Positions 44,558-54,122 of a stretch of 64,000 bases of DNA are shown in pieces. Every line of letters begins with the position of its first letter. Position 1 is the first letter of the stretch. Under the pieces are notes generated by a model. The model did no database searches. It saw only the letters and a list, made by a program, of their open reading frames with translations, and was not told the origin of the DNA. Origin of the DNA: Actinoplanes oblitus (GTDB taxonomy: Bacteria > Actinomycetota > Actinomycetes > Mycobacteriales > Micromonosporaceae). The translations under genes were made by a program, and so were the position numbers. The stretch is from positions 4,107,501-4,171,500 of the forward strand of contig NZ_CP126980.1 of the NCBI RefSeq assembly GCF_030252345.1, written 5' to 3'.

Positions 44558-46027
44558 GTGGCGGTGAGTATCCTCGTCCGGCTGCGCGAGGGCCGGTACG
44601 ACGCCGCGGTCGGTGGAGACCAGATGGAGTGGCCGCCGCATCCTGCCAGGTTGTTCTGTGCGCTGGTCGCTTCGGCCGAGCACGACCCGGCGAGGGACGG
44701 ATTCGTGGCTGACACGGCGGCGTTGCGGTGGCTGGAGCAGGCCGGGCCGCCGGTGCTCTGGGCGGCTGACGCCGTGCCGTCACAACGGTTCGGGTACGCG
44801 GTCACTAACAGCACCAACACCAAGAAGTACGACGCTGGCAGTCAGTTCTGGCCGGGCCGGACCGCTCGGGCGTCGCGGCGGGCCGGGGCGCTGCCTGCCG
44901 ACGACGCGGTGCTGTTCGCCTGGCCGGACGCGACCGCCGAGGACGCGGTGCTGTGGCGGCTGTCGCGGTTGGCCCGGCGGGTGCCGTATCTGGGCCGGTC
45001 GACGTCGACGGTGCAGATCGAGGTCGGCGATGAGCAGGTGGCGGCTAGGCCGGCGTGGACGGCGTATCGGCCGGTGCCGTTGGGCACCGCCGGGTCGGTG
45101 CTGCTGCGGGTGCCGTACCCGGGGTACCTCGACGATCTGCGGGCGCTGTACCAGGCGGGTCAGGACTCGTGGGAGATTTCCCGCCCGGCCGCGTATGCCC
45201 CCGACGGTGCTGCCCCGCTCGGGCCGGTGGCGCGCCCGTTCCCCGAGCTGGCGGTGTTTCCCCTGCAGCGTGGGGTGCCGGTCAGCGGCAATGGTTTCCT
45301 CACAGTCACCGAGGTACTGCGCAAGACGGTGCTCAGCCGGGTCGCGGACCCGGTGCCGCCGCAGGTGAGCGGGCACGGCGCCGACGACAGCCGGCACGTG
45401 GCGTTCCTGCCGCTGCTGGACGTCGGGCACCGACACGCTCGCGGTCATCTGCTCGGGGTGGCGGTGGCGATCCCGTCGGACATGCCCGAGCCGGACCGGC
45501 TGGCGGTGGTGCGCGGCCTGTACGCCTCGACTGATCCCGGCGGGCAGGACGGTTCGGCGGCCGCCGGTGGCCAGCCCGGCCCCATCCGGCAGCTGCGGCT
45601 CGGTAGTGCCGGGTTGCTCCGGCTGGCCGACCCGCTCGACGAGGACACCGACCCGGCGTCGCCGCCGACGTGGGGGTTGCAGCCGCGACGCTGGTCCGGC
45701 CCGAAAGGCGGGGCGCGGCGGTGGGTGACGGTCACACCGGTGATGCTGGACCGGTACCCCAGCCGACAGGACGTCGTCGAGGATCTGCTGGCCGCCTCGT
45801 TCGTGCGGGCCGGCTATCCGGAACCGGAGACCGTGACGGTGGTGGAGGCGCCGCTGCCGCGAGGCGCCATAACGCGCCCGCGCCGCGGCACGATGCCGCA
45901 GAAGTGGGGGCGCCGGCCGCTGCTGCATTGCCACGTGTCGTTCCCGCAGCCGGTGCAGGGCCCGGTGATCGCCGGAGCATTGCGCTACCTGGGCTGTGGC
46001 CTGCTGCTGCCGGAGGCAACCACATGA
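44558..46027 (+). CDS. csb2: Type I-G CRISPR protein Csb2 (Cas5-Cas6 group)
   Basis: A 489-residue protein from a GTG at 44558 with GGGGAG eight bases upstream. MAVSILVRLREGRYDAA then DQMEWPPHPARLFCALVASA is the typical N-terminus of Csb2/GSU0054, and RRVPYLGRSTSTVQIEVGD and HVAFLPLLDVGHRHARGHLLG follow. Csb2 combines the Cas5 role and crRNA-processing Cas6 role in type I-G. Its stop overlaps the cas3 start (ATGA at 46024). Confidence 0.92.
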   Translation: MAVSILVRLREGRYDAAVGGDQMEWPPHPARLFCALVASAEHDPARDGFVADTAALRWLEQAGPPVLWAADAVPSQRFGYAVTNSTNTKKYDAGSQFWPGRTARASRRAGALPADDAVLFAWPDATAEDAVLWRLSRLARRVPYLGRSTSTVQIEVGDEQVAARPAWTAYRPVPLGTAGSVLLRVPYPGYLDDLRALYQAGQDSWEISRPAAYAPDGAAPLGPVARPFPELAVFPLQRGVPVSGNGFLTVTEVLRKTVLSRVADPVPPQVSGHGADDSRHVAFLPLLDVGHRHARGHLLGVAVAIPSDMPEPDRLAVVRGLYASTDPGGQDGSAAAGGQPGPIRQLRLGSAGLLRLADPLDEDTDPASPPTWGLQPRRWSGPKGGARRWVTVTPVMLDRYPSRQDVVEDLLAASFVRAGYPEPETVTVVEAPLPRGAITRPRRGTMPQKWGRRPLLHCHVSFPQPVQGPVIAGALRYLGCGLLLPEATT

Positions 46028-49000
46028 TCACCATCGGCCACTTCCAGCGGTTCGTCAACGAGGTGCACGGCCCGATTCTCGCCGGCGGCCAGCAGACGCC
46101 CCGCCAGCCGTTTCCGTGGCAGACCGCCCTGCTGGAGCGGGTGCTGGCCGACGGGTGGCCGGCGACGATCGACGTGCCGACCGGGCTGGGCAAGACCTCG
46201 GTGCTCGACGTGGCGGTGTTCGCCGCCGCGCTGCGCCCCGAACTGGCGCCCCGCCGGATGTTCTTCGTCGTGGACCGGCGCCTGGTGGTCGATGAGGCGT
46301 TCGATCACGCACAGCGCCTCCAGGCGGCCCTCACCCAAGCCCTGACTGGCGACAGCAACCCCGTCTCCCGCACGGTGGCGACTGCCCTGCTCGCCCACGC
46401 GAGCCTGGCGCCGCTACCAGACACCAACGAGACCCCGCCTTCGTCCGAGGTTCGGGAGATGCCGCAGCCGCTGACGGTGACCCGGATGCGCGGCGGAACC
46501 ACATGGGACCGGTTGTGGGTGCAGCGCCCTGACCAATTCGCGGTCATCACCGGCACCGTCGACCAGATCGGCAGCCGGCTGCTGTTTCGCGGCTACGGCG
46601 TCAGCGAGCACACTCGCAGCATCGACGCCGCCCTGGTCGGCGCGGACAGTCTGATCGTCGTCGACGAGGCGCACCTGGCCGAGGCGTTCCACACCACCCT
46701 GACCGCCGCGGTGTCGATGGACACGTCGCCGCTGGCGCGCCCTCCTGTCGTGGTCGCCATGTCCGCCACCACGAAGCCCGGGCCTGTGCCTGCGCACACC
46801 ATCACCGGCGCCGACGAAGACAACCAGACGGCGGCGGTGCGTCTGAACGCAGGCAAGCTGCTGCGGCTCGTACAGGTCACCGGGACCAAAAAGAAGACCA
46901 CCCAGGAGATGCCCCGCGCGATGGCCAGCCTGGCGGCCCGGCTGACCGACCGCGGAGTGGTCGGGGTCGTCTGCAACACCGTCGGCCGGGCCCGCGCGGT
47001 GTTCACCCACCTCTCCGGCGGTGAGGCCGAGACGGTGCTACTGACTGGCCGCAGCCGCCCCATCGACCGGGACAGGCTGCTGGCCCGCTACTACGACCGC
47101 ATCCGCGTCGGCCGCGACCGGACCAGCACCCGGCCACTGATCGTGGTGGCCACCCAGACCATCGAGGTCGGCGCCAACATCGACTTCGATGCCGCCGTGA
47201 TCGAATCGACCGCGCTGCCCGCGCTGATCCAACGCCTCGGCCGGCTGAACCGGCTCGGTGAACTAGCCACCGCGCCCGCCTACCTGGTGCATGACGCCAA
47301 CACGGATACCGACGACCCGATCTACGGGCCAGCCCTGACGGCGACCTGGCACTGGCTGACCCGCCTGGTCCCCGCCGGCACCCCGGCCGACCCGGACGGG
47401 CCCGGCCTCGGCGGTTCCCCCGCCCAGCTACGCCAGCTGCAAGCTCAAGCCCCGGCCGAAGCCTGCGCGGTGCCGGCCTCGCTGGTGCCGGTCCTGCACA
47501 CCGCCACCCTCGACGCGTGGACACGCACCAGCCCGGAGCCGCTGCCGGCCACCCCCGTCGCCCCGTTCCTGCACGGCCTCAACAGCGACCCGGCCCCGGT
47601 CACCGTGCTGTGGCGTGCCGCCCTGCCCAGCGACCAACCGCACCGCTGGCCGGTGGTAGTGGACACCGTTCCGCCCGCTGCGGACGAGACCATCGACATC
47701 CCGCTGCGTCAGGTCCGCCGCTGGCTGCTCGGCCAGCCGCCCACCGAACTCGCCGACCTCGACACCCTCACGACCAGCGCCGACCCAACACCCGCCGCCG
47801 GCGCGCTATCCACCACGGTGTTCCGGGCCCGCGACCGCACCGGGCAGCCGCTGGTGCTGCGCTACCGCGGCCGCGACGACAGCCAGCTCATCCCCGCCAG
47901 CCAGATCCGGCCCGGGGACACCATCGTGGTCCCCGGCGAGTACGGCGGCTGCGACGACTACGGCTGGAACCCCGGCAGCACCACCCCCGTCACCGACCTC
48001 GCCGACCTGGCCCACCGCCGCGACCGCACCGTGCTGCGCATCGGCCCCCACCTACGCGACCTGCTGCCCGCCGACCCCACGGCCCACGACCGCCTGGACC
48101 AACTCCTGCAGTACACCAGCGACGACCACGACGCCGGCCAACCGGCCGGCTACCCCCCACTGCTGGCCGCCCTCGCCACAGCCCTAGACGACCAGCATCC
48201 GCTGCGGCGGGTCCTCGACGACCTGCTCGCCCAGCAGCCACTGTCGGTCGCCTCCACCCAGCAAGCCGACACCGACGGCCGCGCCACCTGGCAGCCCGCC
48301 TTCCCCGTCGTGCTCACCGCACGCCGAGCCTGGCACGCCGACGAGCAGTCCGAGGCCGCCACCTCGGCCAGCGCCTACCCCGGCCGCCGCATCACCCTCG
48401 ACGACCATGAACGCGCGGTCGCTATCCGCGCCCAGCAGATCGCCACCAACCTGCGCCTGCCCATCCCTGTCATCGCCACGATCACCTGGGCCGGCCGCTG
48501 GCACGACGAAGGCAAACGCGACCCCCGCTTCCAAGCCATGCTGCACGGCGGCAACCGCCGCCTCGCCGACATCGCCACCCAGCCCCTGGCCAAGTCCGGC
48601 ATCAACCCGACCAACCGCACCGCCGCCAACCGCGCCCGCGACGAAGCCGGCTACCCCACCGGCATGCGCCACGAGGCACTCTCCGCCGCACTGGTCGCCC
48701 AGCGGCTGGCCCACCACGGCGCCCCCGGCGGCATCGACCCCGATCTGCTACTGCACCTGATCGCCGCCCACCACGGCCGCAATCGGCCGCTGCTGCCCCC
48801 GATCGTCGAGTCCGCACCGACCAAGGTCACCGCCTGGGGATTACCCCCGGTCGACACCACCGACACCGTCGACCCGGCCGCCCCCGCCCGCTTCGCCGCC
48901 CTCAACCACCGCTACGGGCGGTGGGGCCTAGCCCTGTGCGAAGCCGTCCTCCGGCTCGCCGACATCTGGTGCTCCGCCCGCGACGAACAGACCACCATCG

Positions 49001-50013
49001 AACCCGCCAGCCCGGCGACACCGGACATCCCGCCCGCAGCGCGCCGACCCCTCGCGACCCGGCCGCTCGACCTGCCCGCCCTCAACGGCCTCGACCCGCT
49101 CGGCTTCCTCGCCGCCCTCGGCCTGCTCCGGCTGCTGCACGACCACACCGGCCAGCCGGTCCGGCTCAGTTTCGACCGGCACACCGCCAATGCCCGACTG
49201 CACAGCAGCCTCGACAGCCTCGACGCCCTCACCACCATGCTCGTGACGATCGTCGACAGCATTCCAGGCGACGGTGTCATCCCCACCGTCCCTGCCGCAT
49301 TCCCCCTCGGCAAAGACGGGGTCGGCCGCGACCCCATGCGCATCCCCCGCGACGACTACCGGCAATGGGCACAACAGATCCTCGGCGCCAACCCCAGCGC
49401 CGCGCACTGCCGCTGGCTCGCAGCCCTAGTCACCGACCTCGCCACCGACGCGGAAGGCCGCGCCGCCCTCACCCCATTCACCGCCCCAGCCGGCCAGCAA
49501 AGCCTGCGCTCCTTCTTCCACAAACCCATCACCGAAGTCCGCAAAACACCCACCCACCTCCTGCACGAAGCCCTCACCCGATGGCGGCGAATCGACGGCT
49601 ACACCGGCGAATACTTCGACCACCGCGCCCCCCGCGGCGGAGCCGACCACCCCAGCGGCAAAGCCGGCACCGCCGGCGTCCCCGGCGCCACCTGGCTCGC
49701 CATCATGGCCCTACCGGCACTGCGACTCACCGGCGACGGCACCCGACCCCACGCCACCCTCTGGCACACCCCCACCAACCGACCGATCATGACCTGGCCC
49801 ATCTGGCGACACCCCCTCGACCTGCACGCCATCCAAGCCCTACTCGAACACCCCGCCCTAGCCCCCACCGACACGAACGGCACCCCCACCGTCTCACGTT
49901 CCGCCTGGACACCACTCGGGGTCTTCGCCGCCGGCAGCGCCGTCCGCCAACCCACCGAAGGAGGCAAATCCGCCGGCACCCTCACCCCGCACCGCATCCA
50001 CACCGAGCCATAG
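46024..50013 (+). CDS. cas3: Cas3 helicase-HD nuclease fused to a type I-G Cas3-extension domain
   Basis: A 1329-residue protein. Helicase: Walker A DVPTGLGKTS (52-59), VVDEAHLAEAF (about 214), ATQTIEVGANIDFDAAVIES and RLGRLNRLGE. C-terminal HD nuclease: WAGRWHDEGKRDPRFQAML (about 825), GMRHEALSAALVA and LLHLIAAHHGRN. From about 1013 a further 315 residues begin LNGLDPLGFLAALGLLRLL and contain SFFHKPITEVRKTPTHLLHE and WPIWRHPLDLHAIQALLEH, the Cas3-extension type of type I-G. It degrades DNA recruited by the Csb1/Csb2 complex. No cas1, cas2, cas4 or csx17 gene lies nearby. Confidence 0.93.
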   Translation: MITIGHFQRFVNEVHGPILAGGQQTPRQPFPWQTALLERVLADGWPATIDVPTGLGKTSVLDVAVFAAALRPELAPRRMFFVVDRRLVVDEAFDHAQRLQAALTQALTGDSNPVSRTVATALLAHASLAPLPDTNETPPSSEVREMPQPLTVTRMRGGTTWDRLWVQRPDQFAVITGTVDQIGSRLLFRGYGVSEHTRSIDAALVGADSLIVVDEAHLAEAFHTTLTAAVSMDTSPLARPPVVVAMSATTKPGPVPAHTITGADEDNQTAAVRLNAGKLLRLVQVTGTKKKTTQEMPRAMASLAARLTDRGVVGVVCNTVGRARAVFTHLSGGEAETVLLTGRSRPIDRDRLLARYYDRIRVGRDRTSTRPLIVVATQTIEVGANIDFDAAVIESTALPALIQRLGRLNRLGELATAPAYLVHDANTDTDDPIYGPALTATWHWLTRLVPAGTPADPDGPGLGGSPAQLRQLQAQAPAEACAVPASLVPVLHTATLDAWTRTSPEPLPATPVAPFLHGLNSDPAPVTVLWRAALPSDQPHRWPVVVDTVPPAADETIDIPLRQVRRWLLGQPPTELADLDTLTTSADPTPAAGALSTTVFRARDRTGQPLVLRYRGRDDSQLIPASQIRPGDTIVVPGEYGGCDDYGWNPGSTTPVTDLADLAHRRDRTVLRIGPHLRDLLPADPTAHDRLDQLLQYTSDDHDAGQPAGYPPLLAALATALDDQHPLRRVLDDLLAQQPLSVASTQQADTDGRATWQPAFPVVLTARRAWHADEQSEAATSASAYPGRRITLDDHERAVAIRAQQIATNLRLPIPVIATITWAGRWHDEGKRDPRFQAMLHGGNRRLADIATQPLAKSGINPTNRTAANRARDEAGYPTGMRHEALSAALVAQRLAHHGAPGGIDPDLLLHLIAAHHGRNRPLLPPIVESAPTKVTAWGLPPVDTTDTVDPAAPARFAALNHRYGRWGLALCEAVLRLADIWCSARDEQTTIEPASPATPDIPPAARRPLATRPLDLPALNGLDPLGFLAALGLLRLLHDHTGQPVRLSFDRHTANARLHSSLDSLDALTTMLVTIVDSIPGDGVIPTVPAAFPLGKDGVGRDPMRIPRDDYRQWAQQILGANPSAAHCRWLAALVTDLATDAEGRAALTPFTAPAGQQSLRSFFHKPITEVRKTPTHLLHEALTRWRRIDGYTGEYFDHRAPRGGADHPSGKAGTAGVPGATWLAIMALPALRLTGDGTRPHATLWHTPTNRPIMTWPIWRHPLDLHAIQALLEHPALAPTDTNGTPTVSRSAWTPLGVFAAGSAVRQPTEGGKSAGTLTPHRIHTEP

Positions 50014-50055
50014 CAACATGCATCAATAGGACGACCGTTCATACACAGCCGTTCC

Positions 50056-50213
50056 TTGACAACTGAAGACCAGAAAGAGAAACCCAGGAACCTCAAGCTC
50101 GACCCGATAACCAGGGAGGTTCCCGACCAAAAACCGAGACAAAACCGGCAGCGTCGCCGCAAGGTCTGCCCGCGGCAGACAAACCAGAAGACAACATCCC
50201 AGCTCAGAAAGCC
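50056..50213 (+). promoter_or_regulatory. Leader of CRISPR array B
   Basis: Starts TTGACAACTGAAGACCAG, followed by GGAACCTCAAGCTCGACCCG, GGTTCCCGACC and CCCAGCTCAGAAAGCC before the first repeat. It is closely related to the leaders of arrays A and D. Confidence 0.8.
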
Positions 50214-51814
50214 CTGCCGCCGGCCTCCGTCGGCGGCCCTCCTTGCGACCTCGGGGCGGCGTTCGCCGAGAGCGGTCTCAAGGTCACCTGCCGCCGGTCT
50301 CCGTCGGCGGCCCTCCTTGCGACAAGCAGATGCTGCTGATGCTGCAGTCGCCGTCCGACCTGCTGCAGTCGCCGTCCGACCTGCCGCCGGTCTCCGTCGG
50401 CGGCCCTCCTTGCGACAGCTCGATGTTGTACTTCTCGCGGTACTTGTCGACCTGCCGCCGGTCTCCGTCGGCGGCCCTCCTTGCGACCACTGCGCGAGGA
50501 TCGCGTGGACCATCTCTCGACCGCCTGCCGCCGGTCTCCGCCGGCGGCCCTCCTTGCGACGTCGCGGTCGTCCAGCCGGTCTGCGCGACCTGCTGCACGT
50601 GCCGCCGGTCTCCGCCGGCGGCCCTCCTTGCGACTTGGACTGGGGCCAGTGGGTTGCCGAATGCCCCCAACCTGCCGCCGGTCTCCGTCGGCGGCCCTCC
50701 TTGCGACGCGCTGCACGAGTGGTGCACCGCTCTCGCCGGCTCCCTTCCGCCGCTCTCCGTCGGCGGCCCTCCTTGCGACAGCCTGCTGGTCACCACCACC
50801 GTGGCCAGTCTCGACCCTGCCGCCGGTCTCCGCCGACGGCCCTCCTTGCGACTCGCCGACACCGTGAGTACGTCCCGGGTCGGCGTCGGCCTGCCGCCGG
50901 TCTCCGTCGGCGGCCCTCCTTGCGACTGGTCAGGGTGCTCCACACGCCGGCTGTCCAGCTCGACGCCTGCCGCCGGTCTCCGTCGGCGGCCCTCCTTGCG
51001 ACAGCCCTCGCAGCCAGGTCAGCATCGTCCGGTGCGGACCGCTCTGCCGCCGATCTCCGCCGGCGGCCCTCCTTGCGACGTGACCACGGCCGCGAACACG
51101 ATCGCCGAGCGGATCCCCTGCCGCCGGTCTCCGCCAGCGGCCCTCCTTGTGACTCATGCTCAGCGGTCGCACCATTAGAGATCGTGTCCCGGCCTGCCGC
51201 CGGCCTCCGCCGGTGGCCCTCCTTGCGACGGTGTCGCGCAGATGTTGACCGCGAACACGACCGGGCCTGCCCCCGCTCTCCGTCGGCGGCCTCCTCGCGA
51301 CTCGCCGTCGTTGGATCTCTCGCGCAGCCGTTGCTCGACCTGTCGCCGGTCTCCGCTGGCGGCCCCCCTTGCGACATCACCATGGGGAGGCTCGATCGAT
51401 GATCGGCAACACCGCCTGCCGCCGCTCTCCGCCGGCGGCCATCCTTGCGACTCCGCCATCCAACGGAGAACAGGGTTGCCCCCGTGGAACCTGCCGCCAG
51501 TCCCGCTGGCGGCCCTGGCGACGAGATGACCTCCAGCTACCTGCACGTCGCTGTCTACCTGCCGCCGGTCTCTGCCAGCGGCCCTCCTTACGACCGGCTG
51601 TGGGACGGCCGGTGCCGGCACGTCGCCGCCACCTGCCGCCGGTCTCCGCCGCCGGCCATCCTTGCGACTTTTCGATTGAACAGATGCGGGATGAACCTAA
51701 AGACCTGCCGCCGCTCTCCGCCGGCGGCCATCCTTGCGACCTGGATCAGTGGGCTTCGTTGATGCAGTCGCTGGCCACCTGCCGTCGGTTTCCGCCGGCG
51801 GCCCTCCTTGCGAC
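50214..51814 (+). CRISPR. CRISPR array B (22 repeats)
   Basis: 36-bp repeats starting at 50214, 50288, 50381, 50452, 50525, 50599, 50672, 50744, 50817, 50891, 50967, 51044, 51118, 51194, 51267, 51340, 51416, 51491, 51559, 51633, 51705 and 51779. The consensus begins CTGCCGCCGG and ends CCTCCTTGCGAC; the stem is GCCGCCG with CGGCGGC. Spacers are mostly 35-40 bp; the second is 57 bp because of an internal 21-bp duplication. Leader-proximal repeats are regular. The repeats at 51267 (35 bp) and 51491 (32 bp) carry deletions, and the distal half has many substitutions. Confidence 0.95.
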
Positions 51815-52101
51815 ACTAAGGCGCTCGAAGAGCTGATATGGCGCCGGCCGGCATGACGAGCTCGCCGGTCGCTCCGTGGTCGCTCGGATGTCCCACCACC
51901 TGGCCGGACGCAGGGGAACGGGGCCGGATTCTGCCTTGGCCATTGGCTGTGGGCTCATCTTCGATTACTCGGACGGGCCAGGGCGTTGCCGGATGGGGCT
52001 GGACTGCGCGACTACTAGGTCCGATTTTTATAATTGGCTGAAGACTACTTGCGAGCGTTCTTTGACAACCGAGTGTGTTCTAGACCGGTCGGGATGGGAA
52101 C
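51815..52101. other. Interval between arrays B and C
   Basis: No gene or repeat is recognised. An A/T-rich patch (TTTTTATAATTGGCTGAAGAC at 52024-52044), followed by TTTGACAACCGAG at 52061, resembles the start of the array leaders (TTGACAACTGAAGACCAG), so it may be a worn leader for array C. Confidence 0.45.
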
Positions 52102-52363
52102 CTTGCAGTTCGCCCGGCGACCTGCCCTCGTTGCGACATCCTGACGGACTGGCAGAACGACAAGATCATTCGGCCTTTGCAGTTCGCTCAGGCGATCTTG
52201 CCCTCGTTGCGACGCGGACAGCCTCGACCGGCAGCTCTACGGGGCGTACGAGCTTGCAGCTTGCCTCGGGCGGGCTGCCCTCATTGCGACAAGGTCGGCG
52301 CGCAAACGGTCGATGATGAGCCGTTCTTGCAGTGCGCCTCGGCGTACTGCCCTTCGTTGCGAT
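52102..52363 (+). CRISPR. CRISPR array C (4 repeats, different repeat)
   Basis: Repeats at 52102-52137, 52176-52213, 52253-52290 and 52326-52363 (36-38 bp), with spacers of 38, 39 and 35 bp. They begin CTTGCAGTTCGCC or a variant and end CCCTCGTTGCGAC. The ending TTGCGAC is shared with arrays B and D, but the centre is unrelated, with GCAG/CTGC as possible stem. A fifth, degenerate unit may lie at 52400-52432. No cas gene of a second type is present. Confidence 0.8.
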
Positions 52364-52438
52364 CAGTACAGGTCTTTGCCGTAGGCGAGTTCGAGGTCTT
52401 GGCATGCGGCCTTGTTGCGGCATCCCCGCGCAGCCCTG

Positions 52439-52701
52439 TGGCACACCCTCGCCGGACGATCCACCATGATCTGGCCAATCTGGCGGCAACCCTCGACCCG
52501 CACGCCGTCCAAGCCCTACTCGAACACCCCGCCCTAACACCCACCGAGAACAACGGCACCACTACCGTCTCGCGTTCCAACTGGAAACCACTTGGCGTCT
52601 TCGCCGTTGGCGGCGCCGTCCGCCAACCCACCGACGGTGGAAAATCCGCCGGCCCGCTGACCCCCCACCTCATCCACGCCAGCCACAACGCGTTCAAGTA
52701 A
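52439..52701 (+). pseudogene. Second remnant of a cas3-extension 3' end
   Basis: TLDPHAVQALLEHPALTPTE, VSRSNWKPLGVFAVGGAVRQ and PTDGGKSAGPLTPHLIH reproduce the last 85 residues of the intact Cas3 (HAIQALLEHPALAPTD, GVFAAGSAVRQPTEGGKSAG). Homology starts abruptly at about 52439, directly after array C, and ends with a stop at 52701, followed by leader D. It is a 3' relic of a second cas3 gene. Confidence 0.85.
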
Positions 52702-52731
52702 CCGACCACCCCGCGCGGACCCGTTCATTGA

Positions 52732-52884
52732 CAAGTAAAGATCGAAAGAATCCACAACCAGGAACCTCAAGCACGACCCAAAGACGGGGAGGTTCCCGAC
52801 TCAAAATTCGGACGAACTGCACATGGTTACCAAAAGGCCGGTTAATAACCGATAGCCGAGAGCAATAGCCCCAGGTCAGAAAGC
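52732..52884 (+). promoter_or_regulatory. Leader of CRISPR array D
   Basis: TTGACAAGTAAAGATCG, GGAACCTCAAGCACGACCC, GGTTCCCGACT and CCCAGGTCAGAAAGCC precede the first repeat; related to leaders A and B but the most diverged. Confidence 0.75.
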
Positions 52885-53731
52885 CTTGCCGCCGGCATCG
52901 GCCGACGGCCCTATTTGCGACATCATCGCTCTGATCTTCGCGGGCGTGCAGGTCGCCCCTTGCCGCCGGCATCGGCCGACGGCCCTATTTGCGACTTCGA
53001 CCCCAAGGCCGAGGACCTGGTCGCCAACCTGCCTTGCCGCCGGCATCGGCCGACGGCCCTATTTGCGACATGATCTTCAACCACTGGATGTACCACGAGC
53101 GAGACGTTTGCCGCCGGCATCGGCCGACGGCCCTATTTGCGACGCCGCGATCGGCTCGCTGATGGCGATCCGGATCTCGGACTTGCCGTCGGCCTCGGCC
53201 GACGGCCCTATTTGCGACCACAACGCCCGTGACACGTCCCGTGAGCTGGAGCCGCCTTGCCGCCGGCCTCGGCGGACGGCCCTATTCGCGAGGTTTCCTC
53301 GATCAGCTTGTAGATCCACGGCGCGAACCTTGCCGCTGGCTCGGCCGACGGCCCTATTTGCGACAACCCAACCGGCGCGCAGACCTACAACCAACCGCCG
53401 CTTGCCGCCGGCATCAGCCGACGGCCCTCCTTGCCACACCTTCGGCGCGGCAGCACGAAGGGCAGGCAACCATCTTGCCGCCGGCATCGGTCGCCGGTCC
53501 TCTTTGCGAACAGGATGACGGCGACTACATCCGATCGAAGTACCCCTTGCCACGGCATCAGCCGACGGCCCTCTTTCCGACCAGCAGACTCCGCCCTGGT
53601 GGGGCACCCGCGAGCACTGCCGCCCAGCACCGGCCGACAGCCGTCGTTGCGACACCATGAAAGGGCCAGCCGGGTGAGGTGCGAGCCCCCATCGCTTGCC
53701 GTCGGCGCCAGCCAGCGGCCCTCTTTGCGCT
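52885..53731 (+). CRISPR. CRISPR array D (12 repeats)
   Basis: Repeats begin TTGCCGCCGG and end CCCTATTTGCGAC in the leader-proximal part: 52885, 52960, 53034, 53108, 53183, 53257, 53330, 53402, 53475, 53547, 53617 and 53696 (35-37 bp). Spacers are 36-43 bp. From the sixth repeat onward substitutions accumulate (CCTCTTTGCG, a missing base at 53330 and 53547). The stem is GCCGCCGG with CCGACGGC. Confidence 0.93.
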
Positions 53732-54122
53732 TAGGACGCCGCGTGCCGGGAGGCGGTCACCCATAGGCTCGGCCGTCTGCACGTGACCATCACCTTCGCC
53801 CATGACCCCATTGCGGGGCCTGCTCCAGATTACGCAGTTCCGTTGCTGTGCCACCGGTGGCTTCGGCCGCGACGATCACCTGCGCTGCGATCTCGTCGGC
53901 GACAACGACTCGGCGGGTGCTGAGGGCAAACGGCCGAGCTGCCCGGAGGGAGGTCCTTCGGGACGTCGGCTACCGGGCCGTGAGCAACGTTGTCGCCGCC
54001 TCTTGAAGGGTGCTGCGCGGCGCCCACCACTGGCTGTTGAAGGTCTGGTCACGACACCGTTCGTGTGATCTCACGGCCGCGCCGCACGCGGACTCGCCAG
54101 GCGGGCCGCTACCGTCGCGGCC
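53732..54122. other. No gene recognised
   Basis: About 390 bp between array D and the lipoprotein gene. No coherent coding text, repeat or hairpin is evident. Confidence 0.4.

Noticed and set aside
50056..51402. Long rightward open frame through array B
   Set aside because: Its protein text is a periodic repeat (PPVSVGGPPCD type) caused by translation of CRISPR repeats; the array explains it.
52886..53660. Open frames with CRRHRPTALFATS-like periodicity
   Set aside because: Translation of array D repeats and not a protein-repeat gene.
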